A stretch of 64,000 bases of DNA from Phycisphaeraceae bacterium (GCA_023898685.1 CP060234.1:2046001-2110000), one strand, 5' to 3'. Shown: positions 51,608 through 59,614, numbered from the stretch's first letter. Notes: generated from the sequence alone by a model not told the origin. Program-made: numbers and translations.

Positions 51608-52711
51608 ATGAGCGAGCGCGCGTTCAATTTCTCCGCCGGCCCGGCGACGCTGCCCGAGTCGGTGCTCAGGCAGGCCCAGCAGGACATCTGGGACCTCTTC
51701 GGCACGGGCATCGGCATCCTCGAGCACAGCCACCGGGGTAAGGCCTTCGACCGGATCACCGCCGAGACCGAGGCCGACTGCCGCAAGGTCGGCAACATCC
51801 CCGACGACTACGCGGTGACCTGGGTGCAGGGCGGGGCGACGACCCAGTGCTACTTCGTCCCGGCCAACTTCCTGCCGGCCGACCGCACCGCCGACTATTT
51901 CCAGACGGGCAAGTGGGCCAACGACTCGATCAAGGAGGTGCCGCTGTACGGCACCTGCCACATCTGCGGGTCGAGCAAGGAAACGAACTACGACCACATC
52001 CCGGTGGGCGACGAGGTGAAGTACTCGGCCAACCCGGTGTACGTGCACTTCACCGCCAACAACACGATCATGGGCACCGAGTTCCAGGCCGAGCCCACGC
52101 CCCCGAAGGGCGCGTTCCTGGTGTGCGACTCGTCGAGCAACATGTTCAGCAAGCCGATCGACGTCAAGAAGTACGGGCTGATCTACGCCGGCGCGCAGAA
52201 GAACCTGGGCCCCAGCGGCATCGTGCTGGTGATCGCGAAGAAGAGTCTGATCGAAGAGCCCGTGCGTGAGCTGCCACAGATGATGCAGTACCGCAACCAC
52301 GCCAACAAGGAGGGGCGGTACAACACGCCCAACACGTTCGGCGTCTACCTCATGGGCCTGGTCTTCAAGTGGATCCTCGAGCGGGGCGGCCTGAACGCCG
52401 TCCGCGAGATGAACGCCGACAAGGCGGCGGTGCTCTATGACTTCCTGGACGACCAGGACTTCTTCCTCCCGCACGCCAAGCTCGACAGCCGGAGCATGAT
52501 GAACGTGACGTTCAAGTGCCCGACGCCCGAGCTGGACAAGCTGTTCATCGAACAGGCGGCGAAGAAGGGCCTCGACGGGCTCAAGGGCCACCGCTCGATC
52601 GGCGGGATGAGGGCGAGCATCTACAACGCGTTCCCCAAGAAGGGGTGCGAGGCGCTCGTGAGTTTCATGAAGGCGTTCGCGCAGGAGCACGCGAAGGCCG
52701 TTAGCGCCTGA
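51608..52711 (+). CDS. serC: Phosphoserine aminotransferase
   Basis: Second step of serine synthesis, PLP-dependent. The 367-residue protein opens with FNFSAGPATLPESVL, has VQGGATTQCYFVPANFL (PLP phosphate cup), CDSSSNMFSKPID (Asp to pyridine N) and the Schiff-base lysine in YAGAQKNLGPSG, then YNTPNTFGVYLMG and SIGGMRASIYNA. The residues CHICGSS in the middle are unusual; no metal role is known. GGAGG is about 6 nt before the ATG. It ends in a strong terminator. Confidence 0.95.
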   Translation: MSERAFNFSAGPATLPESVLRQAQQDIWDLFGTGIGILEHSHRGKAFDRITAETEADCRKVGNIPDDYAVTWVQGGATTQCYFVPANFLPADRTADYFQTGKWANDSIKEVPLYGTCHICGSSKETNYDHIPVGDEVKYSANPVYVHFTANNTIMGTEFQAEPTPPKGAFLVCDSSSNMFSKPIDVKKYGLIYAGAQKNLGPSGIVLVIAKKSLIEEPVRELPQMMQYRNHANKEGRYNTPNTFGVYLMGLVFKWILERGGLNAVREMNADKAAVLYDFLDDQDFFLPHAKLDSRSMMNVTFKCPTPELDKLFIEQAAKKGLDGLKGHRSIGGMRASIYNAFPKKGCEALVSFMKAFAQEHAKAVSA

Positions 52712-52737
52712 GCGATCAACTCCGGTTCGATCACGAA

Positions 52738-52762
52738 GCCCCGGGTTTTCCCGGGGTTTTTC
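52738..52762 (+). terminator. Rho-independent terminator after serC
   Basis: CCCCGGG-TTTT-CCCGGGG followed by TTTTT. Confidence 0.9.
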
Positions 52763-52788
52763 GTTGGCGAACGCACCCACGCCGGGAA

Positions 52789-52929
52789 TACGGATTCACC
52801 TCAGAGACACAGAGAGCACAGAAAAGAGAATGTAGAATTCGATGCGAGAAGCGTCGTCATGTCGACAGGTCTCTTTGCCCTGACCCAGCATTCTCTTCTG
52901 TGTTCTCTTTGTCTCTGTGGTGAATTCGT
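52789..52929. repeat. AT-richer inverted repeat, family D
   Basis: The left arm TACGGATTCACCTCAGAGAC and on to 52831 and the right arm (52889-52929, ending in GGTGAATTCGTA) are inverted copies of about 42 nt with few mismatches. Low GC and the ACAGAGA phrase set it apart from its surroundings. It lies between the serC terminator and the glycosyltransferase stop. Confidence 0.75.
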
Positions 52930-52960
52930 ATCGAGCCGCTTGCATCGCAGGGAGCGTCCG

Positions 52961-54118
52961 TCATCCAATTGACTGCACCCGTTCAAGGCAGGCCTCGAGC
53001 ACCTCCTCGACGCTGATCCTCGCCATCATCGCCAGCCCCCGCGTCGGGTGCTTGTGGTCGAAGGTATCTCCCGGGCGGATGTGCTGGATGACCTCGTGGT
53101 CGCGGCGGTAGGGCCCGACCAATCCGACCCGGGTCGGGCCGAAGAGCGCGACGAGCGGGCGATCGAAGCCCACCGCCATGTGCAGGGCGGCCGAGTCGTT
53201 GGCCACGACGAGCGACGAGCGTGCGATGACGGCCATGAGGCGGGCGATCGACGTGTGCCCGACGAGGTCGACAGCGCGCGGCTCGGCCCCCGCCCAATCG
53301 AGCAGCGGCGCGATCTGCGAGCGCTCGTCGCGGGCGCCGACGAGGACGATGCGGGGCACGCCCGCCCCGAGCAGTCGGCGGGCGAGCTCTGTGAACCGCT
53401 CGGCGGGCCACTGCTTGCCCGGCCAGCGGCTGGTGGGGGCGAGGACGACATACCCGCCACGTGGCGCGGACGCGAAGGAGCCCGGAGCGCGAGCGACGGG
53501 CCGATCGGGCAGCGGCTCACCAACGCCCTGGGACTCCGGCCCATCGCTCGCGCTCCGGGCTCCCTTTATTGAGCATCCACCTGCCCACGGTTGGCGATCC
53601 ACCCACGCCAGTTCCTGGGCATCCGCGTGCAGGCGCATGTCTTCGACGGGCTCGATCCCCATCGCCTTCACGAGCGCCAGCATCCGGTCAACCGCGTGCC
53701 GCGACCGGTCGACACGCGGACGTTGCGTATAAAACAGCCCTCCAAGCTCAGCCGCGTTGGCGTAGCCCACGCGCCGCTTGGCCCCGGTCCACCACGCGAA
53801 CAGGCCGCTGCGGAACAGGCCCTGCGCGTCGACGACGAGGTCGTAGCGATTCACGGGCCTGAGGTGCTTGTTCATCCACCGGACCGACGGCCAGAGGTTG
53901 CCACGCCGGCTCGTGCGCCCCAGCAGCCCCCTCGGGAACGGCACTGCGTGGTCGAGAGCGGGGTTGTCCTTGACCGCGTCGATGAAGGTGTCCTGCACGA
54001 GCCAGTGGATCGTCGCGTCCGGGAAAGCCCGGCGCAGGCTGACCAGCACCGGCACGCTGCGGCAGACGTCGCCCAGGGCGCTGGGCCTGATAAGCAGGAT
54101 GCGGCGGGGGGCTACCAC
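52961..54118 (-). CDS. Glycosyltransferase family 9 (heptosyltransferase-like), carrying an in-frame repeat
   Basis: A 385-residue transferase of the ADP-heptose:LPS type. The N-terminal Rossmann domain starts RRILLIRPSALGDVCRSVPVL; the C-terminal domain holds VLAPTSRWPGKQWPAERF, VANDSAALHMAVGFDRPLVALFGPT. Residues 186-214 are encoded entirely by the 87-bp palindromic element at 53477-53563, inserted in the linker between the two domains without shifting the frame. Start is GTG at 54118, with no ribosome binding site but a TATCGT 8 nt upstream. Probably adds heptose or another sugar to a surface glycolipid. Confidence 0.85.
   Translation of the reverse strand: MVAPRRILLIRPSALGDVCRSVPVLVSLRRAFPDATIHWLVQDTFIDAVKDNPALDHAVPFPRGLLGRTSRRGNLWPSVRWMNKHLRPVNRYDLVVDAQGLFRSGLFAWWTGAKRRVGYANAAELGGLFYTQRPRVDRSRHAVDRMLALVKAMGIEPVEDMRLHADAQELAWVDRQPWAGGCSIKGARSASDGPESQGVGEPLPDRPVARAPGSFASAPRGGYVVLAPTSRWPGKQWPAERFTELARRLLGAGVPRIVLVGARDERSQIAPLLDWAGAEPRAVDLVGHTSIARLMAVIARSSLVVANDSAALHMAVGFDRPLVALFGPTRVGLVGPYRRDHEVIQHIRPGDTFDHKHPTRGLAMMARISVEEVLEACLERVQSIG
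53477..53563. repeat. Family B element inside a coding sequence (29 codons)
   Basis: GGAGCCCGGAGCGCGAGCGA at the left end and its inverse (TCGCTCGCGCTCCGGGCTCC) at the right. 87 bp, a multiple of three. It reads GARSASDGPE...VARAPGS in the glycosyltransferase frame. Confidence 0.85.
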
Positions 54119-54199
54119 GTTCCGGAACGATAACGTGAACCGTCGAGACAGGGGCAGTCGTCGTGTTGAAAGCCCTGGTCCCTGATCCCCGGTCCCTTC

Positions 54200-55879
54200 T
54201 CAAACCGCCAACGCCCGCATGACTTCGGTCATGGTTGTGACGCCGTCGAGGGTCTTCGCGTACCCGTCCTGGCGGAGCGTGCACAGATGCCCGCTCTTGA
54301 GCGCGTGCTCGGCGATGGTGGGCGCGTTGATCCGCTGCATGATCATGTCGCGGATCTCCGTGTCCATGCTCAGCAGCTCATAGATGCCGACGCGGCCGCG
54401 GAAGCCCGTGTGCCGGCAGGCCCGGCAGCCCTCGCCCTTGGTGAGCGTCTGGCCCGCGCCCAGGCGGAAATCGCGGGGCAGGTCACCGTTGTCGGGCACG
54501 TACGCCGCCTCGCACTCGTGGCAGACCCGCCGCACGAGCCGCTGCGCGAGCACGCCCTCGACCGACGATGCGATCAGGAACGGTTCGACGCCCATGTCGA
54601 TCAGGCGCGTCACGGCCCCCGCGGCGTCGTTGGTGTGCAGCGTCGAGAAGACGATGTGGCCCGTCAGCGACGCCTGCACAGCCGTCTCGGCCGTCTCGCG
54701 GTCGCGGATCTCGCCCACCATCACGGCATCGGGGTCGTGTCGCAGGATCGAGCGGAGCCCCGCCGAGAAGGTGAGCCCCACCTTGGTGTTGACCTGGATC
54801 TGGTTGACGCCCGGCACGTGATACTCGACCGGGTCCTCGACCGTGATGCACTTGATCTCGTCGGAGACGATGCGGTTGAGCGAGGCGTACAGCGTCGTGC
54901 TCTTGCCCGAGCCCGTGGGTCCCGTCACCAGCACGATGCCGTGGGGCCGCTTGATCATCTCGTCCCAGGGTGTGAGCACGTGGCGGGGCATGCCCAGGTC
55001 TTCGAGCTGCAGCAGAACGGCCGACTTGTTGAGCACGCGGAGCACGACGCCCTCGCCGAAGAGCATGGGGATCACGCTCACGCGGAGATCGAACTCCTCG
55101 ATCTTGCCCTCTTTGTTGCGGTGGCTGAACGTGATCCGCCCGTCCTGGGGCTTGCGCTTCTCGGCGATGTTCAGCGTCGCCATGATCTTGAGGCGGCTGA
55201 TGATGGCCGAGGCGAAGCGGTTGATGGTGGGGGGGATGTTGGCCCGCTGGAGCACGCCGTCGATGCGGTAGCGGACGATCAGCTCGCCCTCGTAGGGCTC
55301 GATGTGCACGTCGGTGGCGCGCTCGTTGATCGCCTCGATGAGCAGGTCGTTGACCAGCTTGATGACGCTGGCCTCCTGCGCCTGCTCGACCTCGTCGCGG
55401 GCCTGGTCGCCCCCCTCGATCTCGGCCGCCGTCGCCGACATCGCGTCGAGCGTGTCGCCGCCGACGCCGTAGTGCGAGCGGATGAACTTGTGCAGTTCCT
55501 CCTCGTCGGCGAGCACCAACTCGATCGAGCAGCCAGTCAGCAGGCGGAGCTCGTCGAGCGCGGTCAGCTCGAACGGGTCGCTTGTTGCGACCGTCAGCGT
55601 GCCGTTGTCCCGGCTGATCGGCACGCAGTTCTGCCGGTAGACGAGCTGCGCCGGCAGCGTGCCCAGCACCTCGCGCTCGACCGCGGTCGCCGCGAGGTCG
55701 ACGACCGGCATGTGGAACTGGTCACCCAGCGCCTCGAGCACCTGGGCGCGCGACACGAAGCCGAGACGGACGAGGACATGGTCGAGGCGCTCGCCCGAGC
55801 GTCGTTGCTCGGCGATAGCCTCTTCGAGCTGGGACCTCGTGATGAGGCCCCGTTCCGCGAGTATGACGCCGATCCCCAT
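54200..55879 (-). CDS. gspE: Type II secretion / type IV pilus assembly ATPase
   Basis: A 559-residue hexameric ATPase that powers pseudopilus assembly. N-terminal MshEN-like domain (1-150), then the ATPase core: Walker A GPTGSGKST at 320-328, Asp box ITVEDPVEY, Walker B RSILRHDPDAVMVGEIRD and His box FSTLHTNDA. The zinc tetracysteine is at 453/456 and 485/488. A full match to GspE/PilB; the gsp genes at 57.7 kb make GspE likely. It is divergently oriented from them, separated by the queD-like and glutathione peroxidase genes. A promoter-like sequence lies upstream. Confidence 0.93.
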   Translation of the reverse strand: MGIGVILAERGLITRSQLEEAIAEQRRSGERLDHVLVRLGFVSRAQVLEALGDQFHMPVVDLAATAVEREVLGTLPAQLVYRQNCVPISRDNGTLTVATSDPFELTALDELRLLTGCSIELVLADEEELHKFIRSHYGVGGDTLDAMSATAAEIEGGDQARDEVEQAQEASVIKLVNDLLIEAINERATDVHIEPYEGELIVRYRIDGVLQRANIPPTINRFASAIISRLKIMATLNIAEKRKPQDGRITFSHRNKEGKIEEFDLRVSVIPMLFGEGVVLRVLNKSAVLLQLEDLGMPRHVLTPWDEMIKRPHGIVLVTGPTGSGKSTTLYASLNRIVSDEIKCITVEDPVEYHVPGVNQIQVNTKVGLTFSAGLRSILRHDPDAVMVGEIRDRETAETAVQASLTGHIVFSTLHTNDAAGAVTRLIDMGVEPFLIASSVEGVLAQRLVRRVCHECEAAYVPDNGDLPRDFRLGAGQTLTKGEGCRACRHTGFRGRVGIYELLSMDTEIRDMIMQRINAPTIAEHALKSGHLCTLRQDGYAKTLDGVTTMTEVMRALAV

Positions 55880-55930
55880 GCGTCCTCGATTCTACTCGGC
55901 GAGGCGGGCTGTCCCTCGCATATTTAGTGT

Positions 55931-55959
55931 ATACTAACTGATCACTCGACAAGAAACAA
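55931..55959 (-). promoter_or_regulatory. Possible gspE promoter
   Basis: On the minus strand: TTGTTT, 17-nt spacer, TAGTAT. The -10 lies within the near-palindrome TTAGTGTATACTAA (55924-55937), which might be an operator. The gap is AT-rich for this genome. Confidence 0.35.
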
Positions 55960-56011
55960 CAGCCCCCTCGTCTTCTTCTTTGTACTGATCGGACGGATCG
56001 AGGGTTTCCAC

Positions 56012-56782
56012 TCAAGCCGGATAGGTGCAACTTGTCCGGTCGGTCTCCCACACCGTCACCGAACGCAATTCGCCCCCGACCCCGCGCAGCGGCTCGCAAA
56101 GCCGATCGAAGCACACGCGGGCGATGTGCTCGACCGTGGGGTTCAAACCCCCGTCGTCCGAGAACTCTTCGGTCTGTGTGTTCAGGTACTTGTGATCGAA
56201 CGGCTCGATGATCCGCCGGTCGACGATCGACTCGATCACGTCGATGCCGATTGGCCGCGCCGGGTCGACCGCGACGCAGGGCTCGACGCGGTAGTTGTGC
56301 CCGTGCCCCGCGGGGTTGTTGCACTTGCCGAACAGGCGCAGGTTCTCTTTGTTGCTGAGCGACGCGACGTGCAGGCGGTGCGACGCCGAGAACTCGAAAC
56401 GCTGTCGGATGAGCACGGTCTGTTCACCCATGCGGGCCTCCAGTTCCAGAAACGGGGTCAGCCGCCATGCGAGCGAGGCCGCCGCAACCGGCAGCGCGGA
56501 GCGGACCGATTCAAGCAGCGTCCCAACGAGGCGCACCGGGCCGGTGTCGCTCGAGGCGTCGGCGAGGCACGGGACGATGGTCGTGCGCACCGCGTCGTCG
56601 ATGTCCTTGATGTTGATGAGGTAGCCCGTGCATGCGTCGGGCTCGCCTTCACAGCGGATATCGACCTCGAAATATCGCCCCAGGCCCGACATCGCGGGCT
56701 TGCCGCCAAAGCCGTTGACCCCGGTGCCGGGGGTTGGCGAGTCGGAGATCGTGAAGCGGACTGTGCGCGAGAGGCGGAGCAT
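56012..56782 (-). CDS. 6-pyruvoyltetrahydropterin/6-carboxytetrahydropterin synthase family, tandem T-fold
   Basis: A 256-residue protein, about twice the usual 120-140. Residues 125-256 are a good QueD/PTPS domain: zinc ligands H135, H160 and H162 (FSASHRLH; GHGHNY), cysteine C154 in the KCNNPAGHGH block, the DH pair in FDHKYLN and VWETDRT. Residues 1-75 look like a degenerate second T-fold copy (RFTISDSPTPGTG ... GRYFEVDIRCEG) without the zinc histidines. The function is either queuosine precursor (QueD) or pterin synthesis; the queuosine transporter at 34.7 kb slightly favours the first. A TAGAGT lies 7 nt before the ATG. Confidence 0.78.
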   Translation of the reverse strand: MLRLSRTVRFTISDSPTPGTGVNGFGGKPAMSGLGRYFEVDIRCEGEPDACTGYLINIKDIDDAVRTTIVPCLADASSDTGPVRLVGTLLESVRSALPVAAASLAWRLTPFLELEARMGEQTVLIRQRFEFSASHRLHVASLSNKENLRLFGKCNNPAGHGHNYRVEPCVAVDPARPIGIDVIESIVDRRIIEPFDHKYLNTQTEEFSDDGGLNPTVEHIARVCFDRLCEPLRGVGGELRSVTVWETDRTSCTYPA

Positions 56783-56789
56783 CGGGAGT

Positions 56790-56795
56790 ACTCTA
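56790..56795 (-). promoter_or_regulatory. Possible -10 hexamer of queD-like gene
   Basis: TAGAGT on the minus strand, 7 nt before the ATG at 56782, without a Shine-Dalgarno sequence. Confidence 0.35.
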
Positions 56796-56920
56796 TCTCG
56801 CCGCGTCAACGCAATAAGCGTCGCCCCCGGCGAGATGACCCAAGCGTCGGCCAGCGAAGCCGACGCCGCCGCAGAGGTGGATGCGCCGGGGGGGCGTTGC
56901 CCGCCACAGGAGATCGGATC

Positions 56921-57493
56921 ATGTTCAACACGCTGCTCGCCGTCCTCGCCACACTCGTTTCGGGCACCCCGACGATCGCGCCCGCGCCGCCCGACGCGAA
57001 GGTCAGCGCCGAGGTGCTGCATTATGAGATGAAGCGTCTGGACGGCACGCCTGAGAACCTCGACAAGTACAAGGGCAAGGTCGTACTGATCGTCAACACC
57101 GCGAGCAAGTGCGGCTTCACGCCCCAGTACGAGGGGCTCGAGGCGCTCTACCGCGAGTACAAGGAGCAGGGGCTGGTGGTCCTGGGCTTCCCCGCCGACA
57201 ACTTCGGGCACCAGGAGCCCGGCACGAACAAGGACATCGCCCAGTTCTGTAAGTCGAAGTTCGACGTGACCTTCCCGATGTTCGAGAAGATCAGCGTCAA
57301 GGGGGATGACACCGCCCCGCTCTACAGGCAGCTCGCCGCCCAGCCCGCCCCGATCGGGGGCGCGCCCAAGTGGAACTTCACCAAGTTCCTCGTCGATCGG
57401 CGGGGCAACGTGGTCGCCAGGTTCGAGTCCAAGGTGAAGCCCGACGACGAGAAGCTGGTGGGGAAGATCAAGGAGTTGCTGAAGTCGGATTGA
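56921..57493 (+). CDS. Glutathione peroxidase (Cys type), exported
   Basis: A 190-residue thiol peroxidase. A short hydrophobic start (MFNTLLAVLATLVSG) suggests export. Catalytic C64 lies in NTASKCGFTPQYEGL, encoded by TGC, so it is not a selenoprotein; Gln in FGHQEPG and Trp in PKWNFTKFLVD complete the tetrad. AGGAG is 8 nt before the ATG at 56921. It is divergent from the queD-like gene and upstream of the gsp operon, with a repeat between. Confidence 0.9.
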   Translation: MFNTLLAVLATLVSGTPTIAPAPPDAKVSAEVLHYEMKRLDGTPENLDKYKGKVVLIVNTASKCGFTPQYEGLEALYREYKEQGLVVLGFPADNFGHQEPGTNKDIAQFCKSKFDVTFPMFEKISVKGDDTAPLYRQLAAQPAPIGGAPKWNFTKFLVDRRGNVVARFESKVKPDDEKLVGKIKELLKSD

Positions 57494-57513
57494 TGGGCGC
57501 ACGTGCCCCGAGA

Positions 57514-57641
57514 CGAGCCTGAAGCGCAAGCGAAGGACTTGCTTGCGAGCCTTTCCCGACCTCGAATCGATCGGCCGCGGGCCCAACGCCGCAACCGGGC
57601 AACGGGTGCAACCGCATCCTTTGCTGGCGCTTCAGGCTCGT
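57514..57641. repeat. Paired inverted hairpin element, family B (weaker copy)
   Basis: Left arm CGAGCCTGAAGC-GCAA-GCGAAGG, right arm its inverse with GCCA loop. Begins 20 bp after the glutathione peroxidase stop. Confidence 0.7.
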
Positions 57642-57691
57642 TGCGTGCCTGTTCCTGACTTGTGGGGATTCTCCCACACCGTTCCCCGCAC

Positions 57692-57697
57692 TACGCT
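57692..57697 (+). promoter_or_regulatory. Possible -10 hexamer before gspF
   Basis: TACGCT lies 11 nt before the gspF ATG, so the mRNA would have a leader of about 5 nt at most. No Shine-Dalgarno sequence. Confidence 0.35.
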
Positions 57698-57708
57698 AGT
57701 GGGCACGG

Positions 57709-58896
57709 ATGCCCACGTTCGAGTACATCGCGATCGACGCGCACGGCGCCCGCACCACGGGCGTGCTGGCCGGCAACTCCGAGCAGGCGGTCTTCGCCGA
57801 GCTCGAGAGCCGGCAGATGACGCCCGTGAAGCTCGCCGAGCAGGCCGAGCACGCCGACCGGGGTGGCGTCGGGACCCGGCAGCTCGCGACGGTGTACGCG
57901 CAGATGGCGGATCTGCTCCGGGCGGGCGTGCCGCTCCTCCGGGCCCTCACGCTGCTGAGCCGGCAGAAGAGCAGGCCCCGCGTCGCGTCGGTCTTCCGCC
58001 GCCTGGCCGAGCGGGTGAGCGACGGCGGGGAGCTGGCCGACGCGATGGCCGAGCAGCCCGGCGTCTTCCGCCGCGTCCACGTGGCGATGGTGCGGGCGGG
58101 CGAGAAGGGCGGCTTCCTCGAGGACGTATTCAAACAGCTCGGGCAGTTCGTGCTCTCCGAGGCCGAGCTCAAGAGCAAGATCGTGGGGGGCCTGATCTAC
58201 CCCTGCGTGCTCGTCACCGTGGGCTCCGGCGTGCTGGGCGTGATCTTCGGGTTCTTCGTCCCGATGTTCCGCAAGGGCATGTTCTCGCGGCTCGACAAGC
58301 TGCCGGGCATCACCGAGTTTGTCCTGGGCGTCAGCGACCTCGTCTCGCACTACGGGCTGATCCTGCTCGCCCTGGTCATCGCGGGGGTGGTCACGCTCTG
58401 GCGGCTGCGGAAGAACGAGGACGTCCGCCGACGCGCCTCCGTCCTCCGCACGCGGGCTCCCGTCCTGGGCCCGCTCACCCGGGCCCTTGCCGCGGCGAGA
58501 TTCTGCCGCCTGCTGGGCACGATGGAATCCAACGGCGTGCCTCTGCTGACGGCCATGACGATCGCCCGCGACGCGGCCGGCAACGCCCTGATGGAGGACG
58601 CGATCGATGAGGCGATCGAGGCCGTACGCGCCGGCGACCCCCTGGCGGGCCCCCTGGGCACCTCGGGCCTGTTCGGTGAGGACGTCGTCGAGATGATCTC
58701 GGTGGGCGAGGCGGCGGGGAACGTCGACGCCGTGCTGCTGACCATCGCCGAGACGCTCGAAGGAAGGGTCGAGCGGCTGCTTTCGGGGGCGGTAAAGCTG
58801 ATCGAGCCGCTGCTGCTCGTGGTGATCGCCGGGGCGATCGGATTGGTGGCCGTGGCGCTGATTTTGCCGATGATGCAAATGACTGCGAATGTTTGA
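57709..58896 (+). CDS. gspF: Type II secretion inner-membrane platform protein
   Basis: A 395-residue protein. Short N-terminal beta domain (FEYIAIDAHGARTTGVLAG), then two T2SSF repeats: TRQLATVYAQMADLLRAGVPLLRAL ... VFRRVHVAMVRAGEKGGFLEDVF and RFCRLLGTMESNGVPLLTAM ... EDVVEMISVGEAAGNVD. Membrane helices at about 165-190, 215-240 and 370-390. It anchors GspE to the pseudopilus machine. First gene of the forward gsp run. Confidence 0.93.
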   Translation: MPTFEYIAIDAHGARTTGVLAGNSEQAVFAELESRQMTPVKLAEQAEHADRGGVGTRQLATVYAQMADLLRAGVPLLRALTLLSRQKSRPRVASVFRRLAERVSDGGELADAMAEQPGVFRRVHVAMVRAGEKGGFLEDVFKQLGQFVLSEAELKSKIVGGLIYPCVLVTVGSGVLGVIFGFFVPMFRKGMFSRLDKLPGITEFVLGVSDLVSHYGLILLALVIAGVVTLWRLRKNEDVRRRASVLRTRAPVLGPLTRALAAARFCRLLGTMESNGVPLLTAMTIARDAAGNALMEDAIDEAIEAVRAGDPLAGPLGTSGLFGEDVVEMISVGEAAGNVDAVLLTIAETLEGRVERLLSGAVKLIEPLLLVVIAGAIGLVAVALILPMMQMTANV

Positions 58897-59065
58897 CTTA
58901 CAGAAAATGACGCGCGAAAAAGCGCGCCCGGCGTTGCGGGGCGCGGGGGCTATTGCTAGTGTGGACTAATGAAGCGGGGGGACGCCGGGCCGCGACCCCC
59001 GCCGGACGCCCGGACACGGATGTTCACCGCCCACCTGGGGTTGGGGTGGGGAAGGAGCCATTGTC

Positions 59066-59614
59066 ATGAGTGCATCGAACCTGATCGTGTTGCCGCGTCG
59101 GCATCGGGCCTCGCCGGCCCGCTCGGGGCGGAGCCGGGGCGGCTTCACGCTCATCGAGATCCTGATCGTCATCGCGATCATCCTCGCCCTCGGCGCGATC
59201 GTCGGTGTGGCGCTGTTCAAGCGTCGCGATCAGGCCGACGTCGACACGACGAAGATCCAGCTCAAGCAGATCAAGGACGCGCTCGACCTGTTCTACCTCG
59301 ATTTCCGGCGCTACCCCAACGACGATGAGGGGATCGCGGTGCTGTGGGACAAGGAGCAGCTCGACCCCGACGCCGACGCGACCAAATGGAAGCAATACCT
59401 CGCCACCAAGATCCCGACCGATCAGTGGGGCGACGAGTGGGGCTACCGGGGCGAGGAGCCCGAGCACGGAGAGAAGTACGACCTCTGGTCGTGGGGCCCC
59501 GATCGCGAGGACGACACCGACGACGACATCACCACCTGGTCGCAGAGCGACGACGAAGAGGGTGGCGACCTCGGCTCCGATCTGCCCGCTCCGCCTTCCT
59601 CGGGCGGCCCCTGA
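59066..59614 (+). CDS. gspG: Major pseudopilin GspG
   Basis: A 182-residue prepilin with the cleavage site GGFTLIEILIVIAIILALGA (about residues 25-44) and Gly before Phe. The GspG signature follows: LKQIKDALDLFYLDFRRYPNDDEGI, then W..Y.......DQWGDEWGYR. The last 40 residues are acidic (DREDDTDDDITTW...DDEEGGDLGSDL), a calcium-binding region in other GspG. AAGGAG is 8 nt before the ATG. Located 169 bp after gspF. Confidence 0.93.
   Translation: MSASNLIVLPRRHRASPARSGRSRGGFTLIEILIVIAIILALGAIVGVALFKRRDQADVDTTKIQLKQIKDALDLFYLDFRRYPNDDEGIAVLWDKEQLDPDADATKWKQYLATKIPTDQWGDEWGYRGEEPEHGEKYDLWSWGPDREDDTDDDITTWSQSDDEEGGDLGSDLPAPPSSGGP

Noticed and set aside
54287..55927. Open frame of 546 codons on the plus strand
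   Set aside because: Antisense to gspE; composition typical of a high-GC shadow.
56921..57493. Selenocysteine in the glutathione peroxidase
   Set aside because: The catalytic residue is encoded by TGC, and no in-frame TGA or SECIS-like hairpin is present.
5255..57641. CRISPR array or insertion sequence made of the palindromic repeats
   Set aside because: The copies are inverted pairs, scattered far apart and irregular; no cas or transposase gene is in the window.
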